In this document: positions 10,619 to 21,422 of the stretch, piece after piece | How the letters are laid out: every line of letters begins with the position of its first letter | Numbering within the stretch: position 1 is the stretch's first letter | Assembly (NCBI GenBank): GCA_001939145.1 | Contig: LSRX01000518.1 | Span: forward strand, 18,770-82,769 | DNA: 64,000 nt | Direction: 5' to 3' | Source: Symbiodinium microadriaticum | Lineage: Eukaryota > Sar > Dinophyceae > Suessiales > Symbiodiniaceae | Notes under the pieces: model-generated | Databases searched by the model: none | Told to the model about the DNA's origin: nothing | Seen by the model: the letters and a program-made list of their open reading frames with translations, nothing else | Position numbers and translations under genes: made by a program

Positions 10619-11186
10619 GTGAAGGACAATGGACGTCGGAGTAAGAGGACGTCGTGGTCAGATCACACGGTTCCCGTGAAGTGGGAAGATTGGTCATGGC
10701 AACTGAAGCGATACATAAGACTGTATAAACCGATTGCCAAACTGATGATGGATGATGTCGAGGGAGCCAACATTGTGATCACTGATGAGCTGAGTGAAGC
10801 ATTCGATATACAACAAGCCAGATCACAAACAAACCAACTGACATTGTTCTCGAGACAACTGTCATACGTGCTGGCTCAGATCATTGATGGTGCAGCACCC
10901 GTGATTGTTCGCAATGAGGACACCGAGAAAGGATTGGAAATTTGGCGCAGATTGCACAAATAGTTTGTCACTGCCAGAGAGAGAGCGAGAGCCACGAACC
11001 CGCTTGGGCAATGATCTTTTGATCACGCTGTTAAAGAAGACTGTTTGTCAGACTGTTGGTCCATTGCAGCAGCACTTGTGTTTGACGTTCGGAGCATCAA
11101 CACACTCAATGAAGCACGGGAGATTTTACAGCCACACCAAGAGTAGACACCTGACTGTGCCGAGTGGAAAGACTGACCACTAAGGC
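10619..11186 (+). pseudogene. Copia gag fragment
   Basis: The frame contains KWEDWSWQLKRYI near 10678 and GLEIWRRLHK before an in-frame TAG at about 10961. Beyond the stop the gag-like pattern resumes (ARERARATNPLG), followed in another frame by a segment resembling the gag C-terminal half (VGPLQQHLCL, about 11057). These elements match copia-type capsid regions known to me from dinoflagellate genomes. The stop and frameshift make it a pseudogene. The usual N-terminal gag part is missing here but a similar one is found at 15.8-16.2 kb. Confidence 0.65.
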
Positions 11187-11381
11187 CAAGCCGACATGGA
11201 TATAGGAGCCTTGACGGGAAAGGAAAGAAAGGATGGAAACGAGAGGAAAGGGTGAAAAAGGAATGTGCGCAGGCAAAAGAAATGAATTTGAAGGCAAAAG
11301 ACTGTTCAAAGGATTTCAAAGGATACAAATGAAACGGGAAGAGCAAAGGATACGAAGGACAAGGAAGAAGGAACGAGAGGA

Positions 11382-11876
11382 ATGAAAGGAAAGGGTAAAG
11401 GACAAGGATGTTTTCTGTGTGGTGACCCAAGCCACTGGAACAAGGAATGCCCAAAAGGAAGTACAGGTAGAATGTCAGCGGTGACTGGTGAAGAGAGCCA
11501 GCAGGAGAACCAACAAGTAGAATGGAACGAGCATTGGAATCAGGATGGTGAGTGGTACTATGATGACTGGACATGGGATGAATCGGATTGGAATTTGGAG
11601 TGGATTGGTTCTGTTGATGAGTGGTCCGGTGGCTGGTCAGGTCGTGGTATGAGGACGACTGGAGTTACTGGCCTGAGGACTGGTCCTGGAACACCCAGGA
11701 TTGGTGGAACACTGAGCTTCAGCAGAGCACGAATGGTGCCACCAGCTCAGCTCATGTCCCTCAGGACACCGCCAAGAAAACTTGTCGAGCCTTCGGATCA
11801 GAATGCTCCCCGGCTCGCGAAGACTGTCAGAGGAGCAAAGCCTGGACTGATGACAAACCGCGAACTGTTGTCCTGA
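11382..11876 (+). pseudogene. Copia nucleocapsid region with CCHC zinc knuckle
   Basis: A 164-residue ATG frame opens with a Lys/Gly-rich stretch followed by CFLCGDPSHWNKECP, a perfect C-x2-C-x4-H-x4-C retroviral-type zinc knuckle that binds nucleic acid in the gag product. Downstream is a Trp/Asp/Glu-rich segment (repeated W-x-W-D patterns) typical of the linker after the knuckle in these elements. The frame ends at 11876 without joining the protease-like sequence, indicating a frameshift. Confidence 0.7.
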
Positions 11877-11934
11877 ATGGTTTGCACCGGAATATCCGGT
11901 TTTACCGTTGAATGAGAGTGCACCTTCACTGCGG

Positions 11935-12178
11935 AGCTTGTCTGGAAAGACACCGGACGTGCAAGGTCGAAAGATTGTTCAGCTTGACTGTGGCAATGGC
12001 CACTGGTTGAGTGTTCAGTTTTATGTGTGGCTGGCATCCCGCTTCCACTGGTCAGTGGCGCACGCCTGTTGTGGCCAGATTTCTGGACAGTGATGGCAAA
12101 GGACTACCTTGCGCTGATTGACCCGACTGGCAGCCCTGTGCCGATTGTGCGGCAAGGAACACTGGTGTACTTGACATG
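11935..12178 (+). pseudogene. Protease-proximal remnant of the copia polyprotein
   Basis: In one frame the sequence KIVQLDCGNGHWLSVQFYVW, followed by a shifted frame ending DPTGSPVPIVRQGTLVYLT, resembles the segment between protease and integrase of copia polyproteins, where a gag-pre-integrase strand precedes the zinc motif. The catalytic protease triplet itself was not found. This is a weak, position-supported call. Confidence 0.4.
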
Positions 12179-12912
12179 AAGTTGATTCGCCATGTGAATG
12201 TGTGGCGAAGGGAAATGCTTGGTCCAAGGATCAAACTGGCAAATAAAATGCCGGTACAAGTGTCCCGCCTGACTGGTGAACGAGTGACACACAAGAAGTA
12301 CCGTGTCGGCTCGACTGTGACTGTCAGGGATGAGAATTTCTTGACACTGTCGAGTACCAGGCCGCATGATGAGAAGGATTGGCGAGGACGGGCGGAGTTT
12401 GGACTGACGCACAAGGCGGCACCTGGAAAAAGATTGCGCCTCGTCCTCACGATCCACTGATTGGCAGGAAACCTCCTGAAAAGGAGAACGCCGAAGTTGT
12501 GGAAATGGAAACGAATGCCGTCAAGAGCCGAGCTAAGATGAATGATGAGCCTGAGGAGTTGGATCGTCAAGTGAGAGTAAGCAGGAATGTTTAGGAGCAT
12601 GAGCTTGAGAATGCTTTGTGGTCACTGCCTCGACATGGTGAGAAAATGAAGGAGTTGTTGTTGAGACTTTTCAATCTGAGACTGCAGCGCCCAGGACTGC
12701 AGATCGCTGGATCATCCTTCCGCGACATTGGATAAGAATGCATCATGAATGGAGAGTCTGCTACTTCCGTGCGGATGATGCGAGTTCTCCCGTTGATGGA
12801 TTGCTGAGTGAATGCTTGTCGGGCTTGGGGCGATAGGTGCACAATGCTTTTTTGATTCGAGTGGCCCAGAAACGATCGATGCTGGTCATCAAATGAATGG
12901 GCTGACATCGAG

Positions 12913-13996
12913 ATGCCCGATGGATCAGTGAAGAAAAGCCAGGAGTCGCGTGGTCCCACTGGTCACAAGTGGATTGGATGTACATTGCTTGTGCCGCTTG
13001 ATCGTCCAACTGCTGGTGAGAATGCTGAGCAAGAGACTGAGGACAGAAGTGCACTGAAGCTAAAACTGTTGAAGGTTCCAGGAGAACTCCCAGAGAGTGA
13101 ACGGCGACTGCATGAGTTGACTCACCTGCCCTACAGGGACTGCTGTGACCACTGTGTAAGGCCGAAAGGACGACAAATTCACTCAGTGCAGAAGAAGGAT
13201 CGACAACCAGTGATCCAGATTGAAGTTTCGTTCACGGAGACTGAGAACGGCCTTCCAAAACGTACGGTTTTGAATGCCACTGATTTCCAGACTGGATATT
13301 CAATGGCTGTTGTCTTGCCTTCGAAGGGACGTGTTGAGAAGTATGCCGTTGCGGAGTTGAGGAAATCTGTGTTTGAGATTGGCCGTGCATTTTGGGATTG
13401 TCCAATATGACAAGGAGGCGCTGCTGAAGACAATGGTCTTGAGTGTTGTCTAGCGCCCACTCGACACACCCAAAGTCACGGAAGTGTTCGGAATGCCCAA
13501 CGGACATTGCATGGTCAACTTCGTACATTGTTGTCTCAACTTGAGGAAGCGACTGGCGGCCTGGCGTGAAGTTGAGCTCGGAATCACCAATGCTCACATC
13601 GGCTGTCAAACATGCCCAATGGCTGATCAACCGCTACATGATTGGCACTGATGGTAAGACTGCCTGTAATCGTCGGTGCAATCGCGGCTATGGTGGTGTA
13701 CTGTGCATGTTTGGAGATTGATTGATGCCAAAGTGCGTATGAGTGGCAAAGTGAGTGTTCGCAAGGCTGGATCTCAATGGCTCACTAGAGTGTACCTTGG
13801 CAAGGACACTGAGGCCGATGAGGTGGTCCTTGGGAATGCCAAAGGTGCCTTCAAGGTCAGGAGTGTGAAGAGAAGAGCGCCTTCTCAGCTATGGAGTGCG
13901 TCGACTGTCACAAAAATGGTATCCACACCGTGGCAGCCTCGCGGAGATGGAGTCGAGTCGACTGCGTCTGTGATGCCTCAAGATCTCTGGGAGTGA
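12913..13996 (+). pseudogene. Copia integrase region
   Basis: The 12913-13410 frame carries ERRLHELTHLPYRDCCDHC, an HHCC-type pre-integrase zinc site, then PVIQIEVSFTE where copia integrases normally have a catalytic Asp after the IQ strand, so the first acidic residue looks substituted. DFQTGYSMAVVLPSKGR follows as in the core. After a frameshift, QYDKEALLK (about 13407) aligns with the second catalytic Asp motif. Later shifted frames give HGQLRTLLSQLEEATGG (about 13508), then YLGKDTEADEVVLGNAKG and FKVRSVKRRAPSQ (about 13790-13885), the C-terminal GKGY-like region. Several frameshifts are present. Confidence 0.7.
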
Positions 13997-14123
13997 AAGG
14001 CGGAGTGAAGCCTCCTCCTGGGTTGGAGCGCATTGAGGAGGAACCTGAGGAGAATGTCGAGCTTGAAGACATGCCATCTGGCGAATGAGAGTGTAAGCCG
14101 TAAGCAAGATCTTATGCTCAACG

Positions 14124-14873
14124 ATGGTACTGCCTGTCCCGATTGATCATGAGGCACCCGAGGCGGCTGAAGAAGCGCCAAGGAAGAGTGCCTGGACTCG
14201 GGCCTGGACTGATCCGGACGCTCCTGCAGTGCGTCACATGATTGCTGCAGTTGTCCCTGCTTGTACATGGCTTGCCTCGGTTGTTGGAGTTGCTGAGGTG
14301 ATTGGCAAAGATGGCACGCAGGTTGATGTTGATGTGAATACCGAAGAGAGCAAACTCGAGCAAAAAATGAGACTCTCCGAGCCATCGCTCTGGGAGGATG
14401 AGTTTCCGCCTGAGGCTGAAAGGGAAGGAATGATGAAAGAGATGAATTCGATGAAGAAGTTCGAGGTGTATGATGAAGTGAAGATTGAAGACTGCACCGA
14501 GGAGCAAATCAATGAGGCCCTCGACTGTCGATGGGTCAAAGTTTGGAAAGATGAGAATGAGCTGAGGTGCAAATTGGTTGTCCGTGGCTGTTTCCAGAAT
14601 GTTGAGAAGAGTGAAGAAGACAACCAGTTTGCCTCGACACCGTGGCTTGTGACAATGCGACTGCTGCTTTGCATGGCAATGGCAAGAAACTGGGGCATCG
14701 CACTGGGTGATGTCAGCGCTAGCTTGCGTGCAGCAATGTCAGGAGAAGTGTTCATCTGGCCACCGAAAGAGTTTTATCCAGATGGCAGATGCCTCCGGGA
14801 GCTGAAGAAAGCAAGGTATATATGGTCTTCGGCAAGCGCGGAAACTGAGCGACCGAGAGATTTCCCTATTTAA
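14124..14873 (+). pseudogene. Copia reverse transcriptase, N-terminal half
   Basis: A 249-residue ATG frame. From about residue 95 it matches the copia RT start: EMNSMKKFEVYDEV, then CRWVKVWKDENELRCKLVVRG, then FASTPWLVTMRLLLCMAMARNW, and GDVSASLRAAMSGEVFIWPP, which carries the motif A Asp. The following block KKARYIWSSASAE is a corrupted version of the usual KKAMYGLRSAP. The frame then ends, so motif C and the RNase H domain are missing. The protein cannot be a functional polymerase. Confidence 0.75.
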
Positions 14874-14879
14874 ATCACC

Positions 14880-15780
14880 AAGAGAAGCAAAGGTGTCAAG
14901 GGCCTGGTCAGAGACCCCCTGAAAGGGTCTTCCTGCCCTGCAGACTGGTGCCTACTTGGGTTCAAGGACTACGAGCCGTGTGAGGACTGTTTCCCTGAGA
15001 AGTACAATCATCAGGAACTTCGTCGCAGGCACGTGATGTGCTATGGAATGGCACTGGGAAGTCTCACAACTTTGTGCGGGATGATCGTGAGCCCAGGAAG
15101 ATACACGTTGGTGATCGAGGAACCGTGGCAGGTCCTTGGCGTTGTCAGGAACAGCGAGATGGCCAAGGATGAACCTGCCCCTTGGAGATGGTCTATCCTC
15201 CAAGGAAGGAAGCCGTGGGAGAGAAGGAAGGAGAGCCAAGCAGGAAAGTGACGAGACCGAGTTTTTGGTCACGTGGACAGGTGCACCAATGAAGCCCAAT
15301 ACGCCAACGCGAGCACCGAGGAGTACAAGAACCTCAAAGGAAAGTCGAACGTCGGCTCTGCAGCCTTCAGAAAACTACAGAATGGACCGCGTGAGCCTCG
15401 ACGACACCACCGCGTGCCCGATCAGGAACATGAACGAGTACATGAACAAGGAAAGCGTGAACCGCGAGAACCAGGAGAGTGAGACCTTCGAGTCTGGCTG
15501 CGGCCCTAGGTACCTAGTAAAACAACAAGGAGAAGTACTGAGAGAGTATGTACCGGAACTTTTCCACAAGCTAGCAAGAGTAGAGACAAAGTCTCACGAC
15601 GTCGTCCATGAGATAGTTCAAGAGGTCATTTCCAACAGATATCTGTTCTTTGTAACAGTGCAACGGAGAAGAAAGAAGTCAGGAAGGAACAAGATCAAGG
15701 AGGGGAGAGCAAAAGCAGGAAGTCGCAGGAGCTACAGAGCACTACTACCCGTGGTGCTCATCTACAGCAATCTTGAGACA
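14880..15780 (+). other. Unidentified segment between two copia pieces
   Basis: Open frames (about 14950-15250 and 15136-15780) show no recognisable domain. A near-palindrome ACCCCCTGAAAGGGTCTTC lies at about 14913, and a similar one, ACCCCCTTTGGGGTCTTC, at about 16175. The segment could be the 5' untranslated/leader part of the second copia copy whose gag head follows. Confidence 0.3.
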
Positions 15781-15789
15781 GCGCAAGGA

Positions 15790-16194
15790 ATGGAAGGAGC
15801 ATTGAGACAGTTTGCAGAAGTGAACCAGCAGACACTGCAAGGCGTTCAAACACAAGCAGAGGAGATCAGGAACTCAGCAGCATCAGGAAGCCAAAGAGAA
15901 GCAGGATTAACACAAGCATTTCAGTAGACAGTAGCAACAGTGCAGGAACAAAGTGCGGCAGCAGCACAAACAGCATTCACTGTAGCCCAGCAGACAGCAG
16001 TGACCACCATGGAGGAGATAGGAGCAAGCCTAGAGAAAGCGGGCAAGGAAAGGAGACCTGGAGAAGTCGAGCTTCACAATTTAATCAAAGCTCCTGAACC
16101 TTTCAGCCCAGGAACATGCCAAGAGGAAAAGAGTGGCTTCACCGAGTTCAAGTTGGCTCAAGTTTCGGCTCCAACCCCCTTTGGGGTCTTCTGA
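15790..16194 (+). pseudogene. Second copia copy: gag N-terminal fragment
   Basis: A Gln/Ala-rich helical frame (MEGALRQFAEVNQQTLQG, then after an in-frame TAG at 15925 AQTAFTVAQQTAVTTMEEIG) leads into LIKAPEPFSPGTCQEEKSGF. The Ala/Gln-rich helix followed by a K-PE-F-P block is the pattern that precedes the WSWQLKRY motif in dinoflagellate copia gags. Here it breaks off at 16194, exactly the part lacking from the element at 10.6 kb. One interpretation is a rearranged or nested copy. It is inactive because of the stop and truncation. Confidence 0.5.
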
Positions 16195-16257
16195 GCGTAG
16201 CGGTTTTAACAGCCTTGGGGCCTGTCGAAGTCCCTTGTCTGCTCGGCATAGGCATGA

Positions 16258-16492
16258 AAAAAATTTGATAAGCGTCAACAAAAATTGATAAGCATCTAAA
16301 CAAATTGATAAACACCTTGAAAAATCCTAAACCCTCCATACAATTTTTCTTGATGCCTATCAAATTTGTTTTTGATGGCTACCGTCTAAAGCCTAAAGGC
16401 TCCTATCAAATATTGTTTAGATGCTCAGCAAATTTTTCTTGATGGCTACCGTGGTAAATTATTTTTTGATGCTTATCAAATTATTTTTTAAT
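16258..16492. repeat. AT-rich segment with multiple inverted repeats (MITE-like)
   Basis: TTGATAAGC and AAATTGATAA units on the left half recur as reverse complements (GCTTATCAAA, CCTATCAAATTTG, GTTTAGATGC) on the right half, so the whole 235 bases can fold back imperfectly. GATGGCTACCGT occurs twice as a direct repeat within it. A CCTAAACCCT motif sits in the centre. No coding frame is present. Confidence 0.6.
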
Positions 16493-16675
16493 GTGTCACT
16501 CCTTTTCTGACGAGGCTCAAGGCCTCCCCAACCCCAGGTTGTTAACTGCCTCCTTGCTGCAGCCACGGTGCGTCCGGAGGCGTTAAGGCGCTCCCTTGCT
16601 TTGTGGTTCCCAGAGTGGGTTTGCCCCTCTGGAGACGAGCTAAGTTCAAGCAAGAGCCGGGGTACCGCTCTTAGG

Positions 16676-16858
16676 ATGACGAGGCAGCGCAACAAGGAGT
16701 ACTACATGTGCAAGTGCGGGGCCTGGGTTGACGCCGACAAGGTGTAAAAGGGCTCTTTGACACACTGTCAGCAGTGCTGGAAGCCTCGGCCGAAACCCAT
16801 GGCCATACGACAACCAGTCGAACGAGGCGCTACTGAGGAGGCTTTGGCTCAAGCGTGA
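16676..16858 (+). pseudogene. Small C-x-C...C-x2-C zinc-binding frame
   Basis: From an ATG the frame reads YMCKCGAWVDADKV, then a TAA at 16745, then KGSLTHCQQCWKPRPKP. The two Cys pairs look like a zinc ribbon interrupted by one nonsense codon. Its position ahead of the endonuclease/RT suggests an ORF1 remnant of the LINE. A separate small gene is possible but the stop argues against it. Confidence 0.4.
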
Positions 16859-16940
16859 TCTCCTCGCGATCAAAGCCGGGTGTCGTAGGGTAGGGCGGCT
16901 GCCAACAGCGCTTGCCGTTTAGGGACTGCTGCTCTCCGCC

Positions 16941-17210
16941 ATGGCTCCGTCATCTGGAGGGACAGCGCGCGACTACATGACCAAGATGAATTTCCTACTA
17001 GACTCGACTCCTGTACTTTCCCTACCCAAAGTACCAGAGCGCTTCAACGTTCCTTTGGTTGCCATTTGGGTTGACGGCAAGAAGCTTCGGTTTCCCTATG
17101 AGAAGGGAGGCCTGTGCTCTGGCTCTACGCCAGTTTGGGGAATCCATGCCATTTTGGCAAAGTGGAAACATGACGTGATGAGGGATATCTTTGGCATCTC
17201 TTGGGTGTAG
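16941..17210 (+). CDS. Short unidentified ORF in the LINE 5' part
   Basis: An 89-residue ATG frame (MAPSSGGTARDYMTK at the start, FPYEKGG in the middle). It has no recognised motif. It sits between the zinc-binding remnant and further open frames at 17281-17865 and probably belongs to the element's ORF1 region. Confidence 0.25.
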   Translation: MAPSSGGTARDYMTKMNFLLDSTPVLSLPKVPERFNVPLVAIWVDGKKLRFPYEKGGLCSGSTPVWGIHAILAKWKHDVMRDIFGISWV

Positions 17211-17280
17211 GATGACACGCATGTCTTGAGCAAACCAAGACTTCGACCCTTTTCTCTGCAGCTGTCTGTGGCGTAAGAGT

Positions 17281-17865
17281 TTGCAGTTTGGAGTGTGCTT
17301 CTCGATTTGCCACCTGGGTGGCCAAACCTCGCCTGCTCAGGGCGACCCAGAATGCGCACCGCAGGCCTTTAAAGCTTGCGCCGGAGACCATGGCTGGGGC
17401 GGGCATAACCTCAGCTTTGCCGCAAAGAATGACAAGAGCGAAGGCCTCATTCATGCTTCCAGCCAGGGGACTTGTGCTGCCCCAGCAGAGGATGAGGTCG
17501 AACGAGCCTTCCTTGGAACTGCTACCGAACCAGAGCCCTTCTGCAGCCCTCTGCAGGCTTTGCTCCGGAAATTTGCAGTGCCAGGAAAAGCCGTCCCCTG
17601 CGATGGCAGCCAAGACGGAGATGACAAAGATCTTGCCTGCAGAACCACACGTGCAGGATCTATTGCTTCTGGATTTGACGACGAGAGCGAATCAGGTGAA
17701 CTTGAACCATGCAGAGGCGGCGGCCAGTTCTTCGCCACTGTCCCGTTGATTCAGGACTACGACTGCGGCGCTTCTGCGCCCTGTTGTGACGTACGACTAG
17801 GACACGGTAGCTTGCTTGCTTGTAGAGTAGCTGGGAGCCGGACCCGGACCGAGAACAACGAATGA
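17281..17865 (+). pseudogene. ORF1-like frames of the LINE, unidentified
   Basis: Two overlapping + frames of about 150-195 residues are open (starts near 17281 and 17288). Both are Ala/Ser/Glu-rich without domain signatures. I cannot tell which is real. The stretch 17866-18780 after them holds a CRTCSSPF...H finger-like frame (about 18570-18640) that may mark the beginning of ORF2. Confidence 0.2.
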
Positions 17866-18781
17866 AGATCCGCTTGAAGACCAAGAGTTGTTCGGAGAAG
17901 GTAGCGCTGTGCCTCGGTCCGCAGCTCTGCGAGGTCAGTCTGGACGGAAAACCAGGATGATGTGGAGAACATTGCACTCATTGCACAGGTGTCTTGTGCG
18001 CCCACGGGATCCCGACCCGAGATTGGGGATCTTGACTCTTTAGACCACCCTGATGTTTGTGCCGAGTCTCAGCCATGCCTGACTGAGTGTCAGGTTCGCT
18101 ACTGGGGCCGGCTGGTTTGGACTTCAATCGCAAGTCCGAGATTACAAGGAAAGCCATGCTCTTCGACCATTATCGGCGACATCCGGGCTAGCCCGAGGCT
18201 AGCGGAACAAATGGAATCCTTCAAGAGCAGTGCTTTCAGCAGCAGCAAGCAGCCGCACACATTCCCGGCCCCTTCTGGTTACGCCGGCTTTTGCAAGAGC
18301 AGCACGCCGATCAAGTTTCTTAAATCGACTCCAGGTAACTTTTTGGCGCGCAGTGGCCCGGTGCTGTCTCTTGTCCGCAGTTAAGGCATCAGCACCTTTG
18401 GCAAAAGCATTTTTCGCCTGCGCCCCATGATCGCAGAGAGGGCATTGCCAATGTAAAGCATTCCCATCGGGAGGGAGTATGATGGATGGCTGCCGCTGAC
18501 CATGCTGCACTCCTGAAGGATTCAAGCCCGAAAAAGACCCTCAAAAAGAGCGGCGGCCTTAGGTTTTCTTTCGGTTGGGTATGCCGGACTTGCTCGTCCC
18601 CATTTCGCACTGTTGCTGATGCTACTTCTCACGGTAAGAGGGGATTGTGTAGCAGGGATCGTGCGAGGAGCAAGGCGCAAAGGCGCGTAGATTCCATCAC
18701 CACTCTGAGCATCAAGCACGATCGGCATACTCCTGAGGGGCCAACAAGGCGGTTTCGTCTGCTGATGTCGTTGCCAACTTT

Positions 18782-19465
18782 ATGCGCTGCAACCATCTGC
18801 AGCTGTGTACCATTGCTGAAGCAGACATCAACACGTCGCCTGCCCCAGGCTTCTTGAAAGCTTGGAAGAATCGGGGTTTCTGGGCGTCCCTGTCGCCGCC
18901 CGACATCACTGGTGTCGGCAGGGTCGCTTTGATCCGTCAAGTTCCTTTTAGAGCCTTTCAATTCGCCGAGGGCCTTGCTACACACGGGTGTGCATCTGGC
19001 CTCTTTGATCTTGTTATAAAGGTTGCTATTGTTTCCTTTTATGGAATGCGCCTGGGCTGCTGATGTTCTTGCTTCATGCAATTCCTGCCGCCTTCCTTTC
19101 ATTGTGGCGGGTGATTTCAACCTTGAGCCCACCGAAGCGGTTTTGGGTGAGGCCCTGGCGGCAGGTGCTATTCGATCCCTCGATGATGCTGCCAGAGGAC
19201 AGATCCTCCCAGCCACGGGCCCAGGGCGAAAGCGTCGCATTGACCTGGTCGTTGCCATTGGTCCGTTGCAACTGAGCATGTGTCTCATTTCGATGTGGGG
19301 TTCTCTGATCACGCTTCGGTGTGTTACGACATCCCTTTCTCTGTCCCTCCTTTTTTGGTTATGCCGAGAAGGAATAACACACATGAGCACCCTGATGAAA
19401 CCGTTGCTTCTTCCTTTTCCCAGCTTAATGTGCAGCCTTTTTTGGAAGCATTGAAAGCAGGGTGA
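18782..19465 (+). pseudogene. LINE endonuclease (EEP family), frameshifted
   Basis: Three frames in series give an exonuclease-endonuclease-phosphatase domain. Frame 1 has IAEADIN (about 18812, the metal-binding Glu) and GFLKAWKNRGFWASLSPP. Frame 2, after a shift near 19040, has FIVAGDFN (about 19100) and GPGRKRRIDLVVA (about 19221). Frame 3, after a shift near 19270, has VSHFDVGFSDHASVCYDIPF with the catalytic SDH at about 19304. This domain nicks target DNA for target-primed reverse transcription. Catalytic residues survive but two frameshifts prevent a single product. Confidence 0.7.
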
Positions 19466-19543
19466 TGAAGGTTGGCGCGTACTTTCTGACATTGCTGAAA
19501 CTTGCCTCACTGTGTCCAGTGACAGGCTGTCTGGCGTAGTCAG

Positions 19544-20230
19544 GTGTGGACGCCCAACTCAGTGTCGTCTCCCTGCCACAACAAGCTCCCGGGGTCCCCG
19601 GCGGTGCAGGCTCTCAAGAAGCTATTGCGCCAGCTGTCCCAGCTTGAAAGGTCTGAGGATGTTCGATTGCGAGCTAGGATTCGTCGCTCCCTGCCTAGGA
19701 TTCGTGGTCTTGTCCCGGGTTCGCATTGGGTTTCGGAGCGGGAGCTGGTGAACTTGTGTGAACCCGTGTCACAGATCCTTCAGGAATATGTGCAACAGGA
19801 AGCTGCTACCATCAGGGAGCAGTGGAAAACCCTCCTCAGAGATGACATTGTTCGTCAGCGTACTTTCGTGAAAGCCAGAGCCGATGCACAGCTTCAATAT
19901 GAGAAGCAGATGCCATGCATTAACAACACAAGGGATTCGGGCCCTGCCCATCCCTCTCTGGTGGTTAGGGCTCAGGCACAAGAGTGGTTAAGTAAATGGA
20001 GTGCGACACCATGTCCAAATCTTGATGCTATTGATGCCGTTCTTCAAAAAGTCCCGCAGATACTTCAGGCCTGTATCAACATTCAGTTTGATGCTGCCTC
20101 CCTCCGAGCCATTGCTTCTTCGTTGGCGAACCAGGCCCCGGGTCCCGACACATGGAAGGCGGATGGTTTCAGTTTTGTGGCAACATGTCTGGGATCACGG
20201 CCAAGTTCCAGCATTATGGCGTCATGCTAA
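19544..20230 (+). pseudogene. LINE linker between endonuclease and RT
   Basis: A helical, charged frame (LKKLLRQLSQLERSEDVRL, then SLANQAPGPDTWKADGF) links the endonuclease to RT. The GPDTWKADG element corresponds to the RT motif 0/1 region of these LINEs. The next RT block, WRHAKVALILERGG followed by KTRPITLTQIIWCVGAKF, lies in another frame at about 20208-20320, so a frameshift is present near 20200. Confidence 0.55.
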
Positions 20231-20433
20231 GGTTGCTCTCATCCTAGAACGAGGGGGCCCTAAAACTCGACCAATCACTTTGACGCAGATCATTTGGTGT
20301 GTTGGCGCCAAGTTCATCGCCAGGGGACTGCGCCAACGGGGGCCTCGGCTAGCGACCACGGCGGACTCCCAGGGAGGTCAATCTCCGATGTTTTGTTTCA
20401 GGTTCAGGCTGCTATCAAGCGGGGAGTACGGCT

Positions 20434-21036
20434 TTGTTGGATGTCGCTGGGTATCTCGACTCTATGAATGTTCCTGCCATGAGCAAGGTTTGTCAAAAGC
20501 TCGGAGCCCCATTGCAACTGATGCCGCTGCTCACCTCCTTTTATGATGGGGCATGTCGGTACTTCAGCTTTGAAGGATCTTATGACCCTGGTTGCCATCA
20601 GGTGCGTTCTGGCTTCGGCCAGGGCTGCCCACTTTCACCGATTGTGGCGGCAGCTTTGTCTCATTGCTGGTGTGAATTCGTTCGAGCATCCTGTAGCAAC
20701 ATTGGCATCCAAACCTTCATGGACGATCGCACGCTGTGGGTCGAGCCCGGCGGTTCTTTGCTGGATCTTGAAGACGCCGTTCATGCCAGCGATACTTTTG
20801 ATCAAGCTTTTGCTTTGGCGCTTTCAAAAGATAAGTGTTTCATTGCTGCCAAGGTCCATGACAGCCAGTCCAGGAACAAGACTTGTTGCTGTTTGGATCT
20901 GCTAGGAGTCTCTTTCTCTTTTGAGGGCCCCGGAGTGACACCCAAGTTGTCGTTGCGTAAAGCTTTTCTTCGGCTAAGACTGCTTCGGTGGACCCAGGCA
21001 GCCACTGGTTCGAGGATAGCTCTGCCCTTGATTTAG
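20434..21036 (+). pseudogene. LINE reverse transcriptase core
   Basis: A single 200-residue frame carries motif A (LLDVAGYLDS, Asp at about 20440), motif B (QVRSGFGQGCPLSPIVAAAL, about 20601) and motif C (TFMDDRTLW, about 20713) with the two catalytic Asp. LLGVSFSFEGPGVTPK and SLRKAFLRLRLLRW follow as the thumb start. Upstream motif 1-2 is in a different frame. Catalytic residues appear intact, which suggests a relatively young copy, but the frameshift upstream makes it non-functional as it stands. Confidence 0.75.
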
Positions 21037-21422
21037 GCCTTTGCAAGCTGTTGTGGCGGTGGGTGTCTAAACCACCTAGCTGGCAGGATGAGCTCCCGCT
21101 GACTTTTGTGTCCGCCAGATGGCAATCGCAGCTCTCGGAAACCTCTGACTTTCTTGCCAGAACAGGGTGGTGGTTTGATGACAACGCTGCCGCTTTGTGC
21201 CGTCGCGATGCAAACGGGGCCCTTCGAAAAGTTTTCTTAGGCCTCGAGTCTTTTGCTGTCTTGAAGAGCTGGCTTGAGGACCATTATTGAGCCCAGTATG
21301 TGCTCCGCTGTCGCCGTGCCAGCCACTGTCTTCATCGCTCTGACAACGCTGGCCTTGCTGTAGGCTTGCAGCTGCCCGGCCCCCCCAGAGGGATACAGAG
21401 TGCAACTCCAAGGACATAAAGC

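Larger units (their letters stand above)
10619..14873 (+). mobile_element. Decayed Ty1/copia retrotransposon, 3' truncated
   Basis: Gag, CCHC zinc knuckle, protease-like remnant, pre-integrase zinc motif plus integrase core, and the 5' half of reverse transcriptase appear in the Pseudoviridae (copia) order: gag-PR-IN-RT. The frame shifts several times and carries stops, so the copy is inactive. The second half of RT (including the YVDD-type motif) and RNase H are absent before unrelated sequence begins near 14880. I could not identify LTRs. Confidence 0.8.

Noticed and set aside
10400..16200. LTRs for the copia element
   Set aside because: I searched by eye for long direct repeats flanking the element and found none; the 14.9 and 16.17 kb palindromes are too short to be LTRs.
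18629..19510. 293-codon minus-strand frame
   Set aside because: It lies exactly opposite the LINE endonuclease, whose motifs are clear on the + strand.
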